Part shown: positions 32,901-42,516 of the stretch, in pieces
Numbering within the stretch: the stretch's first letter is position 1
Layout of the letters: each line of letters starts with the position of its first letter
Origin: Streptomyces pluripotens
Lineage (GTDB): Bacteria > Actinomycetota > Actinomycetes > Streptomycetales > Streptomycetaceae
Length of the DNA stretch: 64,000 nucleotides
Direction of reading: 5' to 3'
Assembly: GCF_000802245.2 (NCBI RefSeq)
Contig: NZ_CP021080.1
Location: 2,356,001-2,420,000 of the forward strand
Program-made: the position numbers and the translations under genes
The notes under the pieces: model-generated
Database searches by the model: none
Seen by the model: only the letters and a program-made list of their open reading frames with translations
What the model was told of the DNA's origin: nothing

Positions 32901-33918
32901 AGCCTCCCGCGTTCATCTCCCAACCCATGCCCACGGCTGAGGCCTGGTTGTTCGAGGCCGACGTACGCCCGTCGATCGACTGCGAGTTGTAGGTGAAGGA
33001 GATGCCCGGCGCGTTGCCCACCGGCGGGGCGGGAACCTGGATCGGAACGGAATAGGTGAAGGCGCCGGAACCGCGGGACACGTCCCACTTCCCCGACGGT
33101 GACATGGGGCTGGCCCGGTAGTCGCCCTCGTCCGAGGACGAACCCGTCGTCAGTGTGTAGACCGAGCTGTCCGTGGTCGTCGAGGCGGTCGTGGCGTACG
33201 ACATCGTCGACAGGCCGGAGTCGGTGTCCTGCTGCGGAGCGGCCTCCACCGTCGCCGTCAGCCGCTGCGCACGGGTGTCGTTGACCGCGTCGACGTACTC
33301 GCCCTTGCGGCAGGCCCGCACCTCCGGCGTCGTGGCGGCGCACGCGGGCAGCTTCAGTAGCCGCAGTCGACCGGCGAAGCCGCCGCCGTACGCGTTCGCG
33401 AACTTGGAGTAGTCGATGGAGATCTCCGCCGGGCCGCTCAGCGTCCCGCCGTCCGCCCGGTAGACCCGCACCGCGAGCCCGAGACCGCCCGCTGCCTCGG
33501 CCTTGTGGTGGTCCAGGACCTGCACGTCCACCTTCGACGGCGGCAGGTCCACCTCCCCCGAGGCGGCCCCCAGCTCGCTCCGGGTGAGAGCCGGGCTTTT
33601 CGGCTCCGCCGCGCGCACTGAGACCACCGACACACTGCCTGCCGGCGGACTGTCCTCCGGCACCGTGGACGTGGTGTCCGTGGCCAGGTCGACCGTCTGC
33701 TCCCCGGCGGCCGGCCACACCACGGCTGGGGCCTTGGACATGCCCTGCTCCGTGGCCTGCGGTACCGGGTCGTCCAGCTTCCGCGACGGCACACTCGGCG
33801 TGCCGTCCTGCGGAGCTGCCACCGCCGCCGGCGGCGCGAACGCCACCACCGACAACAATCCGGCCAACAGGCTCTTGCTCGCCAAGGCCGCCACACCACG
33901 TGAACGCAGGCGTCTCAC
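26968..33918 (-). CDS. Secreted Rhs/YD-repeat polymorphic toxin with Hint domain and AHH nuclease tip
   Basis: 2316 residues from GTG 33918 (ggggag 6 nt upstream); an in-frame ATG at 33999 adds an unlikely N-terminus. Signal peptide SLLAGLLSVVAFAPPAAVAA, an Rhs N-terminal shell (WDVSRGSGAFTYSVPIQVPA), long YD repeats (TYGYDWAGDRTSTND; YQYDNLGRQTAV), and the Rhs core near residues 1840-1900 (GARMYDPTLGRFISPDELTS, FSDPSGL). A Hint domain starts near residue 2058 (CSFSPDTKVVMGSGK) and ends with VLAGQTPVLVHN at about 2196. The last 120 residues are an AHH nuclease: TAAHHIVAS, GIDINDADNGVFLP, SVHSRIHTNDYY. The shell should encapsulate the tip, and Hint cleavage at His-Asn should release it. The 14-bp core used by the elements lies in the last Hint block. 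Confidence 0.93.
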   Translation of the reverse strand: MRRLRSRGVAALASKSLLAGLLSVVAFAPPAAVAAPQDGTPSVPSRKLDDPVPQATEQGMSKAPAVVWPAAGEQTVDLATDTTSTVPEDSPPAGSVSVVSVRAAEPKSPALTRSELGAASGEVDLPPSKVDVQVLDHHKAEAAGGLGLAVRVYRADGGTLSGPAEISIDYSKFANAYGGGFAGRLRLLKLPACAATTPEVRACRKGEYVDAVNDTRAQRLTATVEAAPQQDTDSGLSTMSYATTASTTTDSSVYTLTTGSSSDEGDYRASPMSPSGKWDVSRGSGAFTYSVPIQVPAPPVGNAPGISFTYNSQSIDGRTSASNNQASAVGMGWEMNAGGFIERRYKNCSQDGLPTIGDLCWASPNPSAEPSGAVYVIHLGGVSSELVQDNNGTGSYHLKDDPGWRVQRLTHDSNDWSQDYWVISHQDGTRYYFGWGKSQRSGEATNSTLRVPVVGNDSGEPCHGQFPEPCDQTWRWNLDRVVTPNEVETAYFYDKDTNYYRSVAASDKAREYDSAGYLTRIEYGWSSQISNAQLPAKVDFTYYNRCVERMDEKDPLDNTTPSCPTIDSSPSSYPDVPVDLICDGSSDDYACAGKTYYPTFFERKMLWDIKTYVRDNDAASWDLVMRYQLRHALMNPSGSVDGQLWLDYIQRRGYSGTDITLPTLNFNGEWQDNLVGSGELNFRRINKVYTDTGSTISVTYGHATDAGGTISRQCDANNLPSQSDNHYECFWQKWTPEGETTAKTGWFKKFVVTRVDVDPGDLADGDPQMTTTYEYDGAPGWRFTADPLVDDEDETWSDWRGYGKVLVTTGAGSNKHSTYTWLYRGLDGDRTSKTDSSQTRSVDVTDSEGATWTDSPWLAGRTLETSVRDDNGTSQQRVWHKYWVHDTAQYTGLPDARFVRESETRAYDKLHTSTSDLSTWREHVVQHEYDDNEAASTTFGLPMRIDDWGESGVSDNQCTEFGRAYNTSTLDSTGTQRWMVYQDDVRHYTVGCTTQAQDQANGQDTLHQDQRTVTYYDGATSFTDNNTALVDGNPTEVRAYTDATHYRKITHAYDAAGRVTKTWDGKQNLTTTTYAPATSWPVNGVTTTTPDPDGTGPAAAMTSTTYLSRYFAKPWKIVNANGNTTHVVYDAVGRVSKVFKPTETANYPDGNPSMKFAYSIPVADTSSGVPDEATGEPLKATSQVLQSGSTYTEAVAYTDGLGRARETQVPAPSGTGRTVTTTRYDSSGNVAGASSPFYNSGSAGSGLVNPAVSDIPSYGDVQVDWAGRTTLSQIQVNGVVQATGKTTTAYDGADKTTVTPPEGGATDTYTDVYGHTTQVVEHNGSSAYTTHYAYTRSGKLKQVTDTKGNVTTYGYDWAGDRTSTNDPDTGASSTTYDENGNVGTATDNGTTLTYQYDNLGRQTAVSQGSTLLSQTAYDTAPGGLGRLASSTSYANGKAYTQSVTGYDDRGRATGKKVTVPDDGSGFTGSYTFGYGYDLADHMTSVSYPAVGGLPAETVTTTYTAQGRPSKVSSPLATYQSSIDFDHLGRLNGRAYGTSGGSDATVNRAYAYNDTNGTGALAGIQTTVTAASTTTTAQDDTYSRDLGGQITGITDGVTQQSECYKYDDLDRLTQAWTTQATDNCTGSAAPDLSSSLDPYDQTYTYDALGNLMSIKDTTASGTTTKTYHYPGYSTDNSTYTPGQAHPHAVTQAGSDTFTYNTSGQMTSRTVGGVTSTLDWNPQNRVNQITQHKTTGDETSTYVYDAGGTVLLRTSPQENVLYLDGHELHKAAGGSVKATRMYSAAGTTVAMRQDDGTSDGKLTWLLSDTQASTSLLIAADGTVTRRRYTPFGKQRGSTDLPSTTDRGFLGKPEDDSTGLSILGARMYDPTLGRFISPDELTSPYDPQGLSGYSYSGNNPIAFSDPSGLHPVTQCDGGCSSPGDQVYRDWMTPNGDGTWGYHYENTVYNYSNTGAVESAAKAGSDLPYGKKVVYKPQGTGVGKFLKVIAKAIYHASGLSDGVGCVTDPTWGQCLQAGALITATILSGGEDDLAIMGARGLEEGVEGEVAGDAARLLKNCSFSPDTKVVMGSGKAKPIGKIKVGDKVQAADPENGKHQGARTVQHVWINHDHDLLDLTIRTKDGHTATLHTTANHPFWDDTTHTWVPAGALHHGDALNTPTNHHAYVITTHVTPGAANRWNLTVQQLHTYYVLAGQTPVLVHNTCSSNAKILGENMEAAGTVRPPETAAHHIVASTSPKAAAARQQLAKFGIDINDADNGVFLPRGSASVNPSGASVHSRIHTNDYYTYVNDMIGGARNAGEARDVLGYLRSQLQGGYWP
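27356..27369 (-). repeat. 14-bp putative attachment core, copy 1, inside the Rhs toxin gene
   Basis: CACACGTACTATGT encodes H-T-Y-Y-V of the Hint end. It is identical to 16817-16830 and 7694-7707. Upstream (minus strand) this copy is joined to Rhs codons CAGCAACTC; the other two copies are joined to the element left end and a TAG. It contains a GTAC-nnn-GTAC dyad together with the next bases. Confidence 0.75.
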
Positions 33919-34225
33919 GACGCTCCCCACCCCTACTCGACTACGGACGCAGCCCGCACCCCGGCACGGCCACAAGGCGCGAGGAAGCGCACCCCCCACG
34001 CGACCGCGGCAAACGGTACAAGCGCAAAGACCTTAAAGATCGATTAATTGTCGTGTCGAGATCAACAAACCGGGCCGCGACGGCCGCTTACCCACAATCC
34101 AGACAACTCGACGAAGGTTTGAGCAACTCTTTGCCATGCAGCCGCAACCAGGGGCCGCGGCCCTTATCGACAGTCCAGCGCCGGCGCGCCCCGGCCCCGG
34201 GGTGAGCGCCGCCCTCCGGGACCGG
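33919..34225 (-). other. Upstream region of the Rhs toxin gene
   Basis: About 300 bp without a gene. The AT-rich part 34030-34070 (taaagatcgattaattgtcg on the plus strand) is the best place for a minus-strand promoter; no clear -35/-10 pair with good spacing stands out. The rest up to the copper operator is G/C-rich spacer. Confidence 0.4.
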
Positions 34226-34244
34226 TACCCCCTAGGGGTATACT
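34226..34244 (+). promoter_or_regulatory. CsoR-type copper operator overlapping the copZ promoter
   Basis: Dyad taccccctaggggta at 34226-34240 resembles the G-tract operators of CsoR copper repressors in actinobacteria, and overlaps TATACT at 34239-34244, a good -10 box. It lies 65 bp before copZ. Copper would release CsoR and open copZ-copA; the csoR gene is not in this window. Confidence 0.72.
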
Positions 34245-34308
34245 CTGAGCAGCGTGGGATCCCCCTCGGACCCCACTGGCCCCACACGTCCCGACGAGGA
34301 GTAACAAC

Positions 34309-34548
34309 ATGACCGCCCAGACCGACACCCCGGGCTCCGTCACCACCGTCTACAAGGTGACCGGCATGAGCTGTGGCCACTGCGAGGGCTCCGTCTCCGG
34401 CGAGATCTCCCAGATTCCCGGGGTCACCTCGGTGAAGGCCGTCGCGTCGACCGGCGAGGTGACCGTCGCCTCAACCGCCGCGCTGGACGACGAGGCCGTA
34501 CGCGCCGCCGTGGACGAAGCCGGTTTCGAGCTGGCCGGCAGGGCCTGA
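34309..34548 (+). CDS. copZ: Copper chaperone CopZ
   Basis: 79-residue heavy-metal-associated domain protein. The metal site GMSCGHCEGSV carries the CxxC pair that binds Cu(I); EISQIPGVTSVKAVASTGEV is the typical beta-alpha-beta continuation. It hands copper to the ATPase encoded 91 bp downstream. Ribosome site gaggag before ATG 34309. Preceded by a CsoR-type operator. Confidence 0.94.
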   Translation: MTAQTDTPGSVTTVYKVTGMSCGHCEGSVSGEISQIPGVTSVKAVASTGEVTVASTAALDDEAVRAAVDEAGFELAGRA

Positions 34549-34639
34549 CCAGCAGCTGTACCACCCATTCCCCGACCGGGCTGCGCCGACCAGCTGATAC
34601 TGGTTCCGTACGGCCCGGTCCGATGTCTGGAGTCCGGGC

Positions 34640-36943
34640 ATGACCAGCACCAGGGCCGCAGAGACGGCCATGACCACGGGAGCCACGGGTACCGCCGGTA
34701 CCGCGGGCACGACGGGAACCACGGACGCGACGTCCGAGACCGAACTGTTGATCGGCGGGATGACCTGCGCCTCCTGTGCCGCGCGGGTGGAGAAGAAACT
34801 CAACCGGATGGACGGGGTAAGCGCCACCGTCAACTTCGCCACCGAGAAGGCGAAGGTCACCTACGCCCACGGCGTGCAGATCGCCGATCTGATCGCCACC
34901 GTGGAAAAGACCGGCTACACCGCCGAGGAGCCCCCGCCGCCGGAGCCCGTGCCCGAGGCCGCCCCGGAAACCCCCGAGCAGGACCCGGAACTCGGCGCTC
35001 TGCGGCACCGCCTGCTCGTCTCCGCGCTGCTCGCCGCGCCCGTCGTCCTGCTCTCGATGGTCCCCGCGCTCCAGTTCGACAACTGGCAGTGGCTCGCGCT
35101 CACGCTCGCCGCACCCGTCGTCGTCTGGGGCGGCGCACCCTTCCACCGGGCCGCCTGGGCCAACGCCCGGCACGGCGCCGCCACCATGGACACCCTCGTC
35201 TCGGTCGGCACGCTCGCCGCGTTCGGCTGGTCGCTGTGGGCGCTGTTCTTCGGCGACGCCGGCGTGCCCGGTCTGCACGACGAGTTCCGCTTCACCGTCT
35301 CGCGCGCCGACGGCGCCTCCACCATCTATCTGGAGGCCGCCGCCGGGGTCGTCGCACTGATCCTGCTCGGGCGCTACCTGGAGGCCCGGTCCAAGCGGCG
35401 CGCCGGCGCGGCTCTGAAGGCCCTGATGGAGCTGGGCGCCAAGGACGTGGCCGTGCTGCGGGACGGACGCGAGGTGCGCGTCCCGGTGGCCTCCCTCGCG
35501 GTCGGCGACCGGTTCGTCGTGCGTCCCGGCGAGAAGATCGCCACCGACGGGACCGTGGTGGAGGGCGTCTCCGCGGTGGACGCGTCCATGCTGACCGGCG
35601 AGTCCGTGCCGGTGGACGTCGGCCCCGGCGACCAGGTCACCGGCGCCACGGTCAACGCGGGCGGGCGGCTGGTGGTCGAGGCCACCCGGGTCGGCGCCAA
35701 CACCCAGCTCGCCCGGATGGCGAAGCTGGTGGAGGACGCCCAGAACGGCAAGGCGGAGGTGCAGCGGCTCGCCGACCGCGTCTCCGCCGTCTTCGTCCCC
35801 GTGGTGATCCTCATCGCGCTCGGCACCTTCGGCGTCTGGCTGGGCGTGACCGGGGACACCGTGGCCGCGTTCACGGCTGCGGTCGCCGTGCTGATCATCG
35901 CCTGCCCCTGCGCGCTGGGCCTCGCCACGCCGACCGCGCTGATGGTCGGCACCGGGCGCGGCGCGCAGCTCGGCATCCTGATCAAGGGACCCGAGGTGCT
36001 GGAGTCCACGCGTCGGGTGGACACCGTCGTCCTCGACAAGACCGGCACCGTCACCACCGGCCGGATGACCCTCCAGTCGGTGTACGCCGCGGACGGCGAG
36101 GACGACACGGAGGTGCTGCGTCTCGCCGGCGCGCTGGAGCAGGCCTCCGAACACCCCATCGCCCAGGCGATCGCCGCGGGTGCCGCGGAGCGCACCGGGC
36201 AGCTGCCGGAGGCGGAGGACTTCCAGAACGTGCCCGGACGGGGCGTACGTGGGCGGGTGGACGGCCGTGAGGTGGCCGTGGGGCGACTCGCGGAGAACAC
36301 CACCGATCTGCCGGAGGAGCTGGCCCGCGCGGCGCGCCGGGCCGAGCAGGAGGGCCGCACGGCGGTCGTGGCCGGCTGGGACGGCCGGGTCCGCGGGGTC
36401 CTCGCGGTCGCCGACGCGGTCAAGGAGACCAGCACCGAGGCGGTGCGCGAACTGCGTGCCCTCGGACTCACCCCTGTCCTGCTCACCGGGGACAACCGGA
36501 CGGTCGCCGAGGCGGTCGCGAAGACCGTCGGCATCGACGAGGTGATCGCCGAGGTGCTTCCCGAGGACAAGGTGGACGTCGTCCGGCGGCTGCAGCACGA
36601 GGGACGGACCGTGGCCATGGTCGGCGACGGGGTCAACGACGCGGCCGCGCTCGCCACCGCGGACCTGGGCCTCGCCATGGGCACGGGCACGGACGCGGCG
36701 ATCGAGGCGAGCGACCTGACGCTGGTGCGCGGGGACCTGCGGGTGGCCGCGGACGCCATCCGGCTCGCCCGGCGCACCCTCGCCACCATCAAGGGCAATC
36801 TGGTGTGGGCCTTCGGATACAACGTCGCCGCATTGCCACTGGCCGCCGCGGGGCTACTCAACCCCATGATCGCCGGGGCCGCGATGGCCTTCTCCTCGGT
36901 GTTCGTGGTGACCAACAGCCTGCGCCTGCGGAGTTTCCGGTGA
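34640..36943 (+). CDS. copA: Copper-exporting P1B-type ATPase
   Basis: 767 residues. One N-terminal metal domain ([18 protein letters not shown]), then membrane segments, the actuator loop with [11 protein letters not shown], the ion-site helix [13 protein letters not shown] (CPC motif of copper pumps), phosphorylation site [14 protein letters not shown] motif [10 protein letters not shown] and the hinge [20 protein letters not shown]. It exports Cu(I) across the membrane using ATP. The low-complexity Thr/Gly/Ala N-terminus (first 36 residues) may mean a later start. It forms an operon with copZ and ends before a strong terminator. Confidence 0.95.
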   Translation: MTSTRAAETAMTTGATGTAGTAGTTGTTDATSETELLIGGMTCASCAARVEKKLNRMDGVSATVNFATEKAKVTYAHGVQIADLIATVEKTGYTAEEPPPPEPVPEAAPETPEQDPELGALRHRLLVSALLAAPVVLLSMVPALQFDNWQWLALTLAAPVVVWGGAPFHRAAWANARHGAATMDTLVSVGTLAAFGWSLWALFFGDAGVPGLHDEFRFTVSRADGASTIYLEAAAGVVALILLGRYLEARSKRRAGAALKALMELGAKDVAVLRDGREVRVPVASLAVGDRFVVRPGEKIATDGTVVEGVSAVDASMLTGESVPVDVGPGDQVTGATVNAGGRLVVEATRVGANTQLARMAKLVEDAQNGKAEVQRLADRVSAVFVPVVILIALGTFGVWLGVTGDTVAAFTAAVAVLIIACPCALGLATPTALMVGTGRGAQLGILIKGPEVLESTRRVDTVVLDKTGTVTTGRMTLQSVYAADGEDDTEVLRLAGALEQASEHPIAQAIAAGAAERTGQLPEAEDFQNVPGRGVRGRVDGREVAVGRLAENTTDLPEELARAARRAEQEGRTAVVAGWDGRVRGVLAVADAVKETSTEAVRELRALGLTPVLLTGDNRTVAEAVAKTVGIDEVIAEVLPEDKVDVVRRLQHEGRTVAMVGDGVNDAAALATADLGLAMGTGTDAAIEASDLTLVRGDLRVAADAIRLARRTLATIKGNLVWAFGYNVAALPLAAAGLLNPMIAGAAMAFSSVFVVTNSLRLRSFR

Positions 36944-36967
36944 ACGGGCCCACGTCCCTCCAGTGAG

Positions 36968-37005
36968 CCCTTCGGTCCCGCCGGGGATCCGGCGGGACCG
37001 AAGGG
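36968..37005 (+). terminator. Strong terminator after the copper ATPase gene
   Basis: Perfect 17-bp stem cccttcggtcccgccgg / ccggcgggaccgaaggg with loop ggat. It starts 25 bp after the ATPase stop codon. Confidence 0.9.
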
Positions 37006-37747
37006 GGAGGCCCCCCTAGAGTCCGGTGAGAGCCTCACATAAGCTCTTCACAAGGCTCGCGCATCATCCTTACGCTGGGATCCCGAACGCCGTATCGGGA
37101 GCTCTTGCGCACTTAAGGGACATATGCAAGAGACGCAGATCACAGTGATGCGAACGTAACCATCGAAGGGGTTCGAAGGTCTAAGTTGGCGGTGTCGGTT
37201 CGGCGTCTTGGGGGGCGCCCACCGGCATCTGGGGTTGTCTTGGGGGACTACCTCAGAGATGCGTTGCCGGGGCACGTACACCGGGAAGCTTTGAGCGGCC
37301 CTCCCAGCGTGCGCTGTCCCGGCAGGTCGCACCGCGTCACTGGAGCACGAGGGAAGTGCGGCGAGTTTTGCTCGTTGCGCTCAGACAGCGATTCAGGCGC
37401 TGTCCTCTCCGAGCGCCCGGCCGGATCCCGTGGGGGGAATCCGCACCGGGACATGGGAAGGCGCCCTGGTCGTCGGCCCGTGGGGGGACCGGCGTCTCAG
37501 GGCGCCTTCCACCTATGTTCTTGTACAGCTGAGCGCTTCCACTCGCGCGGCTCGATCCCGGCTGTGCCGCTCGATCCGGCTGCGGATCCGGCTGCCGCAC
37601 CCGTTCCCCGGACGCGCTCACCGCACGTCGTCGGAGGCTGGCGCCAGCCGGAGAGACACGGCTCAGAGCCTGCCGAGCGGACAGGCCCTCACCGTCAAGG
37701 TGGTTCCACCACCGTCAATGTGGTTCAGCGCTGCGCCGTCGGCGCGC
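37006..37747. other. Long intergenic region between the copper and citrate synthase genes
   Basis: About 740 bp with no supported gene; short frames here lack normal codon bias. It contains AT-richer stretches (37025-37150), a G-rich stretch (37205-37250), and a large hairpin described separately. Direct repeats of caccgtcaa(g/t)gtggtt at about 37690-37722 lie just after the citrate synthase stop. A small RNA gene is possible but not shown. Confidence 0.4.
37456..37510. terminator. Large hairpin downstream of citrate synthase
   Basis: Perfect 13-bp inverted repeat ggaaggcgccctg (37456-37468) / cagggcgccttcc (37498-37510) with a 29-nt G-rich loop. It lies about 240 bp beyond the citA stop on the minus strand. 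It could be a terminator or part of a structured RNA; the loop is longer than in usual terminators. Confidence 0.55.
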
Positions 37748-39037
<1,290 letters not shown>

Positions 39038-39254
39038 GTCTTCCCTCACCGACGTAGTGCCTCATCTTCGAGGTGCCCTGACTGTCTCTACCATCCCCCA
39101 TTTGGCTCAGGAGAGTGCACTCGGGGTCGACCATTGGGCCTATTGACGGCACTCAGTGCCGCCAACCTGCTCATCCTGCCCGCTCCGCATGGCATCTGGA
39201 AGTGTTCTGTGACCTTCACGACTCGTTTGATCGATCATTTTTTGTGATGCCGCC

Positions 39255-41558
39255 TCAAGTCCGTCCGCTAACCGCCCGACCAGTGACATCCAGCCTGCCC
39301 CCGGGTGACGCCAACCTGAAGTCGAGGGCCGTACAGCGCCGCCCCGCCGACACCGTGCGCACCGCCTGCCCGATCGCCCTGCGCGAGCCGACGAGCACGA
39401 CCAGCTGCTTCGCCCGGGTGACCGCCGTGTAGAGCAGGTTCCGCTGGAGCATCATCCACGCACCGGTGGTGACCGGGATCACCACGGCGGGATATTCACT
39501 CCCCTGTGACCGATGGATGGTCACCGCGTACGCGTGCGCAAGCTCGTCCAGTTCGTCGAACTCGTACGGAACCTCCTCGTCCTCGTCCGTCAGCACCGTC
39601 AGACGCTGGTCGACCGGATCGAGCGAGGTGACGACGCCCACGGTGCCGTTGAAGACACCATTCTCCCCTTTCTCATAATTGTTGCGGATCTGGGTGACCT
39701 TGTCGCCGACACGGAAGACCCGGCCGCCGAAGCGCTTCTCCGGCAGGTCCGGCCGGCCGGGTGTGATGGCCTGCTGGAGAAGGCCGTTGAGCGTGCCCGC
39801 ACCGGCCGGCCCCCGGTGCATCGGCGCCAGCACCTGCACATCCCGGCGCGGGTCGAGCCCGAACTTGCCGGGAACCCGCCGCGCGGCCACGTCCACGGTG
39901 AGCCGGCCGGCTTCCTCCGTGTCGTCCTCGACGAAGAGGAAGAAGTCCTTCAGACCGTCGGTGAGCGGATGCCGGCCGGCGTTGATCCGGTGCGCGTTGG
40001 TGACCACGCCCGACTGCTGGGCCTGCCGGAAGACACGGGTGAGCCGGACTGCGGGGACGGGGCTGCCATCGGCGAGCAGGTCGCGGAGGACTTCACCGGC
40101 GCCGACGCTGGGCAACTGGTCCACGTCCCCGACGAAGAGCAGGTGGGCACCCGGGGGCACGGCCTTGACCAGCTTGTTGGCGAGCAGCAGGTCCAACATG
40201 GAGGCCTCGTCCACGACCACCAGGTCGGCCTCCAGCGGGCGGTCCTTGTCGTAGGCCGCGTCACCACCGGGCTTCAGCTCCAGCAGACGGTGCACGGTGG
40301 AGGCCTCGGCACCGGTCAGCTCCGCCAGGCGCTTGGCCGCGCGGCCGGTCGGCGCGGCGAGGAGCACCTTGGCACGCTTGGCGCGGGCCAGCTCCACGAT
40401 CGAGCGGACGGTGAAGGACTTGCCACAGCCGGGTCCACCGGTCAGTACGGCGACCTTCTCGGTCAGCGCCAGCTTCACGGCGGCCTCCTGCTCCGCAGCG
40501 AGGTCCGCACCGGTCCGGGACTTCAGCCAGCCGAGCGCCTGCGTCCACTCCACGTCCCGGAAGGCCGGCATCCGGTCCTCGTCCGTACGCAGCAGGCGCA
40601 GCAACTGGGCGGAGAGGGAGAGCTCGGCGCGGTGGAAGGGGACGAGGTAGACGGCGGTGACGGGTTCGGAGTCGTCGCCGCCCGGTCCGGGGACCTTCTC
40701 CCGCACGACGCCCGGTTCGGTGCCGTCCTCCCCCGGCTGGGCCAGCTCGGCGAGGCACTCGATGACCAGCCCCGTGTCGACCTGGAGCAGCTTGACTGCG
40801 TCGGCGATCAGCCGTTCCTCGGGCAGGTAGCAGTTTCCCTGGTCAGCAGACTGGGACAGCGCGTACTGCAGACCGGCCTTGACCCGCTCCGGGCTGTCGT
40901 GCGGGATGCCGACGGACTGGGCGATCTTGTCGGCGGTGAGGAAGCCGATGCCCCAGACGTCGGCGGCGAGCCGGTAAGGGTGGTTCTTGACGACGGAGAT
41001 CGACGCGTCCCCGTACTTCTTGTAGATCCGCACGGCGATCGACGTGGACACCTCGACGGTCTGCAGGAAGAGCATGACCTCCTTGATCGCCTTCTGCTCC
41101 TCCCAGGCGTCGGCGATCTTCTTGGTGCGTTTGGGACCGAGGCCGGGAACCTCGATGAGCCGCTTCGGCTCCTCCTCGATGATCTGCAGGGTGTCCAGGC
41201 CGAAGTGCTGCGTGATCCGGTCGGCGAAGACCGGGCCGATGCCCTTGACCAGTCCCGAGCCGAGATAGCGCCGGATGCCCTGGACCGTGGCGGGCAGGAC
41301 GGTCGTGTAGTTCTCCACGTGGAACTGCTTGCCGTACTGGGGGTGCGATCCCCAGCGGCCCTCCATGCGCAGGGACTCCCCCACCTGGGCACCGAGCAGC
41401 GCGCCCACGACCGTAAGGAGATCTCCGGCGCCTCTGCCCGTGTCGACCCGGGCCACCGTGTAGCCGTTCTCCTCGTTGGCGTAGGTGATCCGCTCCAGCA
41501 CACCGTCGAGCACAGCAAGCCGGCGTTCGCCGGACTGGGTCCCCGCCTGTCGATCCAT
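39255..41558 (-). CDS. recD2: RecD2-type ATP-dependent DNA helicase
   Basis: 767 residues, superfamily 1B. An N-terminal helix-hairpin-helix region (LVKGIGPVFADRITQHFGLD; EVPGLGPKRTKKIADAWEEQ) precedes the helicase core: Walker A LTGGPGCGKSFTVRSI, motif II VVVDEASMLDLLL, FVGDVDQLPSVGAGE (motif III), the LTRVFRQAQQSGVV block and the final AYAVTIHRSQGSEYPAVVIP with VTRAKQLV. The absence of RecB/RecC partners nearby and the presence of the HhH region mark the stand-alone RecD2 class, involved in DNA repair. Confidence 0.93.
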   Translation of the reverse strand: MDRQAGTQSGERRLAVLDGVLERITYANEENGYTVARVDTGRGAGDLLTVVGALLGAQVGESLRMEGRWGSHPQYGKQFHVENYTTVLPATVQGIRRYLGSGLVKGIGPVFADRITQHFGLDTLQIIEEEPKRLIEVPGLGPKRTKKIADAWEEQKAIKEVMLFLQTVEVSTSIAVRIYKKYGDASISVVKNHPYRLAADVWGIGFLTADKIAQSVGIPHDSPERVKAGLQYALSQSADQGNCYLPEERLIADAVKLLQVDTGLVIECLAELAQPGEDGTEPGVVREKVPGPGGDDSEPVTAVYLVPFHRAELSLSAQLLRLLRTDEDRMPAFRDVEWTQALGWLKSRTGADLAAEQEAAVKLALTEKVAVLTGGPGCGKSFTVRSIVELARAKRAKVLLAAPTGRAAKRLAELTGAEASTVHRLLELKPGGDAAYDKDRPLEADLVVVDEASMLDLLLANKLVKAVPPGAHLLFVGDVDQLPSVGAGEVLRDLLADGSPVPAVRLTRVFRQAQQSGVVTNAHRINAGRHPLTDGLKDFFLFVEDDTEEAGRLTVDVAARRVPGKFGLDPRRDVQVLAPMHRGPAGAGTLNGLLQQAITPGRPDLPEKRFGGRVFRVGDKVTQIRNNYEKGENGVFNGTVGVVTSLDPVDQRLTVLTDEDEEVPYEFDELDELAHAYAVTIHRSQGSEYPAVVIPVTTGAWMMLQRNLLYTAVTRAKQLVVLVGSRRAIGQAVRTVSAGRRCTALDFRLASPGGRLDVTGRAVSGRT

Positions 41559-41742
41559 GACCCGACGGTACCGGTGCGGTGTGACACGAGCCGACCCGCC
41601 CAGCCCTCGCGTCAGCTGCGGTGAGGCCGGGGCGTATGTCGGCCCTCAGGGGCTGTGTCCGAGGCCTGCATGTCAACGCGAACGCGATTTCCGATGAGCC
41701 ATCTATGCTGGTTCGCAGTGGCACAGGGGGAGGGGATAGCGG

Positions 41743-42108
41743 ATGGACTGGCTCTGGTGGGTTCTCATCGTCTTCTGGACGGGTGGCTTCGCGTGGGCAG
41801 CTGACAACATCCGCACCGCACTGCGCAATCGGCATGAGCGCAAGGTGCAGTTGCTGGAGGCGGCGAGACAGGAACGCTTGGCCGTCGAAGCAGCGAACAA
41901 GTCTCCGGAGCCGGTGTGCGGATGCACGCACCATCTCGCCAAACATGACAAGCAGGGCCGGTGCCACGAGCGCGTCGAGGTGCCGGTGGCCTGGGACGAG
42001 AACAAGAAGCCGCTGCGTTACGAGGCTGGTCAGTGCAACTGCCAGCGCTATGTGGGACCGCAGCCTCTGTCACAGGTGTTCGCGGAGGACTTGACGGATC
42101 TCGCCTGA
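41743..42108 (+). CDS. Small membrane-anchored protein with a Cys/His-rich domain
   Basis: 121 residues. One N-terminal membrane span (MDWLWWVLIVFWTGGFAWAA), a charged coiled segment (RHERKVQLLEAARQERLAVE), then CGCTHHLAKHDKQGRCHERV and AGQCNCQRYVGP: two CxC pairs plus Cys and three His suggest a zinc-binding knuckle facing the cytoplasm. Ribosome site gggggagggg lies upstream. Conserved-looking but of unknown function. Confidence 0.75.
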   Translation: MDWLWWVLIVFWTGGFAWAADNIRTALRNRHERKVQLLEAARQERLAVEAANKSPEPVCGCTHHLAKHDKQGRCHERVEVPVAWDENKKPLRYEAGQCNCQRYVGPQPLSQVFAEDLTDLA

Positions 42109-42310
42109 CCAGGACGGCGAGGCCTCTCTCCGAACAGGCGACGCTGGGGACGGTAGATCGCCAGTGCGATGGGGGGGTTTCCGGCGGTTCTCGTCGTTCC
42201 CTGCGGTGTGGCCGCACGGGCAGGGACGGTGTTCCCCGAGACCGCGCATCCGGAGACCACGGGGCAGTTCCACGTCCCGGCGCCACACACTCCCGCCGCC
42301 TGCGAGCCGC

Positions 42311-42508
42311 CTACCTCCTGGCCCGAGGCTCTTTCAGGGCTTCGAGGAAGGCGGTGAAGACGGCGGCGGGGAAGGTGAGGGTGGCTCGGGCTGGGGCCTT
42401 GGAGTCGCGGACGGCCGTGCGGGTGGAGGTGGTGGCGATCTCCACGCAGGCGTTGCCGTCGTCAGGCCCCGAGTAGGACGACTTCCGCCAGTTGCCGGGC
42501 ATATCCAT
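42311..42508 (-). CDS. DUF397 protein paired with an XRE regulator
   Basis: 65 residues from ATG 42508 (gtgagg 6 nt upstream): NWRKSSYSGPDDGNACVEIA followed by VAVRDSKAP-like VRDSKAPARATLTF, the standard DUF397 pattern. The frame extends to GTG 42520, which would overlap the regulator stop. DUF397 proteins act with the neighbouring HTH protein in Streptomyces development and antibiotic control. Confidence 0.9.
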   Translation of the reverse strand: MDMPGNWRKSSYSGPDDGNACVEIATTSTRTAVRDSKAPARATLTFPAAVFTAFLEALKEPRARR

Positions 42509-42516
42509 GGAGTGCC

